6,453 bases of DNA, from contig JAAWDB010000071.1 in assembly GCA_022793555.1 (NCBI GenBank), positions 1 through 6,453 on the forward strand, in the 5' to 3' direction. This DNA comes from Bacilli bacterium (lineage in GTDB: Bacteria; Bacillota_I; Bacilli_A; RF39; UBA660). The notes under the pieces are model-generated. The model saw nothing but the letters and a program-made list of their open reading frames with translations. It did not search any database and was not told the origin of the DNA. Positions 5,584 to 6,453 of this stretch are shown here, in pieces. The position numbers and the translations under genes are program-made. The first letter of the stretch is position 1, and each line of letters opens with the position of its first letter.

Positions 5584-5612
5584 ATTTTAGCACAAAAATA
5601 AATACTTGTTAA
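5584..5612 (-). promoter_or_regulatory. Promoter of gpmI with a very short leader
   Basis: The -35 TTAACA (5612-5607), a 17-bp spacer and the -10 TAAAAT (5589-5584), preceded by TG-C (extended -10), form a strong sigma-A type promoter. Transcription should begin around 5580-5577, only about 10-13 bases before the ATG, so the SD would lie at the very 5' end of the mRNA. The -35 overlaps the last T's of the spo0A terminator. Confidence 0.75.
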
Positions 5613-5636
5613 AAAAAGAAAGTTTTCACTTCCTTT
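5611..5636 (-). terminator. Intrinsic terminator of spo0A
   Basis: AAGGAAGT pairs with ACTTTCTT (one G-U pair, 8-9 bp) around a GAAA tetraloop, followed by more T's. The stem begins inside the TAA stop codon of spo0A. A GNRA-type loop and a compact stem make this a convincing terminator that separates spo0A from gpmI transcription. Confidence 0.8.
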
Positions 5637-6402
5637 ATGCTACTACTAAATTACGATCAATTCTTAAACGATCTGCTAATGTGGCAATAAACTCAGAATT
5701 TGTTGGTTTGGCACGATCATAATCAACACTATGTCCAAATATTTCTTCCATTAGTTCATAGTCACCTCTTGACCAACTTACTTCAATTGCATGACGAATT
5801 GCTCTTTCAACTCTTGATGCAGTGGTATCAAAACGACTGGCAATCTCAGGATAAATCTCTTTTGTAATTCCACCAAGCATTTCTTTTGATGAATACATCA
5901 TATAAATGCTTTCGCGAATATATTGATATCCTTTTATATGTGATGGTACTCCTAGACTATGTAATAATTTACTGATAGCCATTTGAACTTTGTTGTCTTC
6001 TTTCGTCTCTGATTTCATTGGTTCACCATTTACGACTTCGTAAATTCTCTTTTCTAATGATTCAAGACTAAAAGGTTTTAACATATAGTAATCGATGTCG
6101 TATTTGCTTGCCATTTTAATGGAATATTCCTTTTTATAGCTAGAAACAATGATTACATTCTTTTTAATCCCTTCTTGTTTCATTTCTTCTAGAATTTCAA
6201 TACCATCTTTTTCTGATAGTAATAAATCCATTAGAATCAAATCATATTCTGACTGATGATTTTTGATTAAATCTAAACCTTTTAAACCATCAGTAGCCAC
6301 TTTTGCCAGACTAATTACTGCGTGTCCCTTAAAGTATTGTTCTACTTCTCTTATGATTTTCTCATTGTCATCAATCATAAGAATTCTAATATCAGTTTTC
6401 AT
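5635..6402 (-). CDS. spo0A: Sporulation master regulator Spo0A
   Basis: A 255-aa phosphorelay response regulator that, when phosphorylated, binds 0A boxes to start sporulation and reshape stationary-phase transcription. Residues 5-125 are a receiver domain: acidic pair Asp11-Asp12, phosphoacceptor Asp59, Ser87 at the usual Thr switch position, and Lys109 (LKPF). A short linker follows (about 126-140). The C-terminal Spo0A DNA-binding domain (140-255) is unmistakable, with GVPSHIKGY (151-159), the recognition helix TTASRVERAIRHAIEV (193-208), WSRG (210-213) and AKPTNSEFIA (231-240), nearly identical to Bacillus. The receiver is divergent: the usual Met-Pro after the phospho-Asp is Leu62-Ser63. 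It is slightly shorter than the 267 aa of B. subtilis, mostly in the linker. The start is set by GAGGAG six bases before ATG. The spoIVB and recN genes that often lie upstream would be beyond the window edge. Confidence 0.96.
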   Translation of the reverse strand: MKTDIRILMIDDNEKIIREVEQYFKGHAVISLAKVATDGLKGLDLIKNHQSEYDLILMDLLLSEKDGIEILEEMKQEGIKKNVIIVSSYKKEYSIKMASKYDIDYYMLKPFSLESLEKRIYEVVNGEPMKSETKEDNKVQMAISKLLHSLGVPSHIKGYQYIRESIYMMYSSKEMLGGITKEIYPEIASRFDTTASRVERAIRHAIEVSWSRGDYELMEEIFGHSVDYDRAKPTNSEFIATLADRLRIDRNLVVA

Positions 6403-6443
6403 TTTTGTCTCCTCTATGTTCTTTATTTACTGCACGCAAATTC

Positions 6444-6449
6444 ATTATA
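6444..6449 (-). promoter_or_regulatory. Possible -10 of spo0A at the window edge
   Basis: TATAAT lies 41 bases upstream of the spo0A start codon and about 28 upstream of its SD. The matching -35 would lie beyond 6453, so the promoter cannot be completed. I see no 0A box (TGTCGAA or close variant) in the visible 51 bases upstream. Confidence 0.4.
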
Positions 6450-6453
6450 TAAA

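Noticed and set aside
1..6453. Mobile element, prophage, CRISPR array or tRNA/rRNA gene
   Set aside because: There is no transposase, integrase, terminal repeat pair, spaced repeat array or tRNA-like fold. The XRE gene alone does not indicate a phage.

Overview
The window comes from the chromosome of a low-GC, probably spore-forming Firmicute. Intergenic DNA is very AT-rich, Shine-Dalgarno (SD) sites are strong, and terminators are compact hairpins with T-tracts. Spo0A, the master regulator of sporulation, is present. The standard bacterial code fits every gene. The Spo0A receiver is divergent from Bacillus and the start of S10 is unusual, so I would look among Erysipelotrichales-like or other deep Bacilli lineages. 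That placement is inference.

Layout, left to right. Positions 1-74 (minus) hold the first 24 codons of rpsJ (ribosomal protein S10), normally the first gene of the large S10 ribosomal protein operon. A leader RNA of about 125 nt and a near-consensus extended -10 promoter lie upstream of it. Divergent from rpsJ is an unrecognised 184-aa gene (368-922, plus) with its own promoter and terminator. Next, all on the minus strand, come an unrecognised 217-aa gene (1006-1659), an FkbM-family methyltransferase (1708-2634) and a UcpA-like short-chain dehydrogenase (2694-3482). A strong hairpin terminator separates the dehydrogenase from the methyltransferase. It also indicates that the long ATG-started reading of the methyltransferase is wrong. 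A 93-aa XRE-type regulator (3759-4040, plus) is divergent from ucpA, and a perfect 15-bp palindrome lies between them. The regulator converges on gpmI (4065-5567, minus; cofactor-independent phosphoglycerate mutase) and shares a bidirectional terminator with it. Upstream of gpmI is spo0A (5635-6402, minus), with a terminator starting in its stop codon.

How the genes relate. Most genes here look like single transcription units, each with its own promoter or terminator, rather than one pathway. S10 (translation), GpmI (glycolysis) and Spo0A (sporulation and stationary phase) are housekeeping functions. GpmI is manganese-dependent in spore formers, where it matters for 3-phosphoglycerate use in sporulation and germination, so its place next to spo0A fits but proves nothing. 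The regulator/ucpA pair is the likeliest local regulatory circuit. The two unrecognised genes and the methyltransferase form a small accessory patch between core genes.

I see no mobile element, CRISPR array, tRNA or rRNA. The items most worth a second look are the rpsJ leader and start-site palindrome, the ucpA/XRE palindrome, the methyltransferase start lying on a terminator, and the altered phosphorylation loop of Spo0A.
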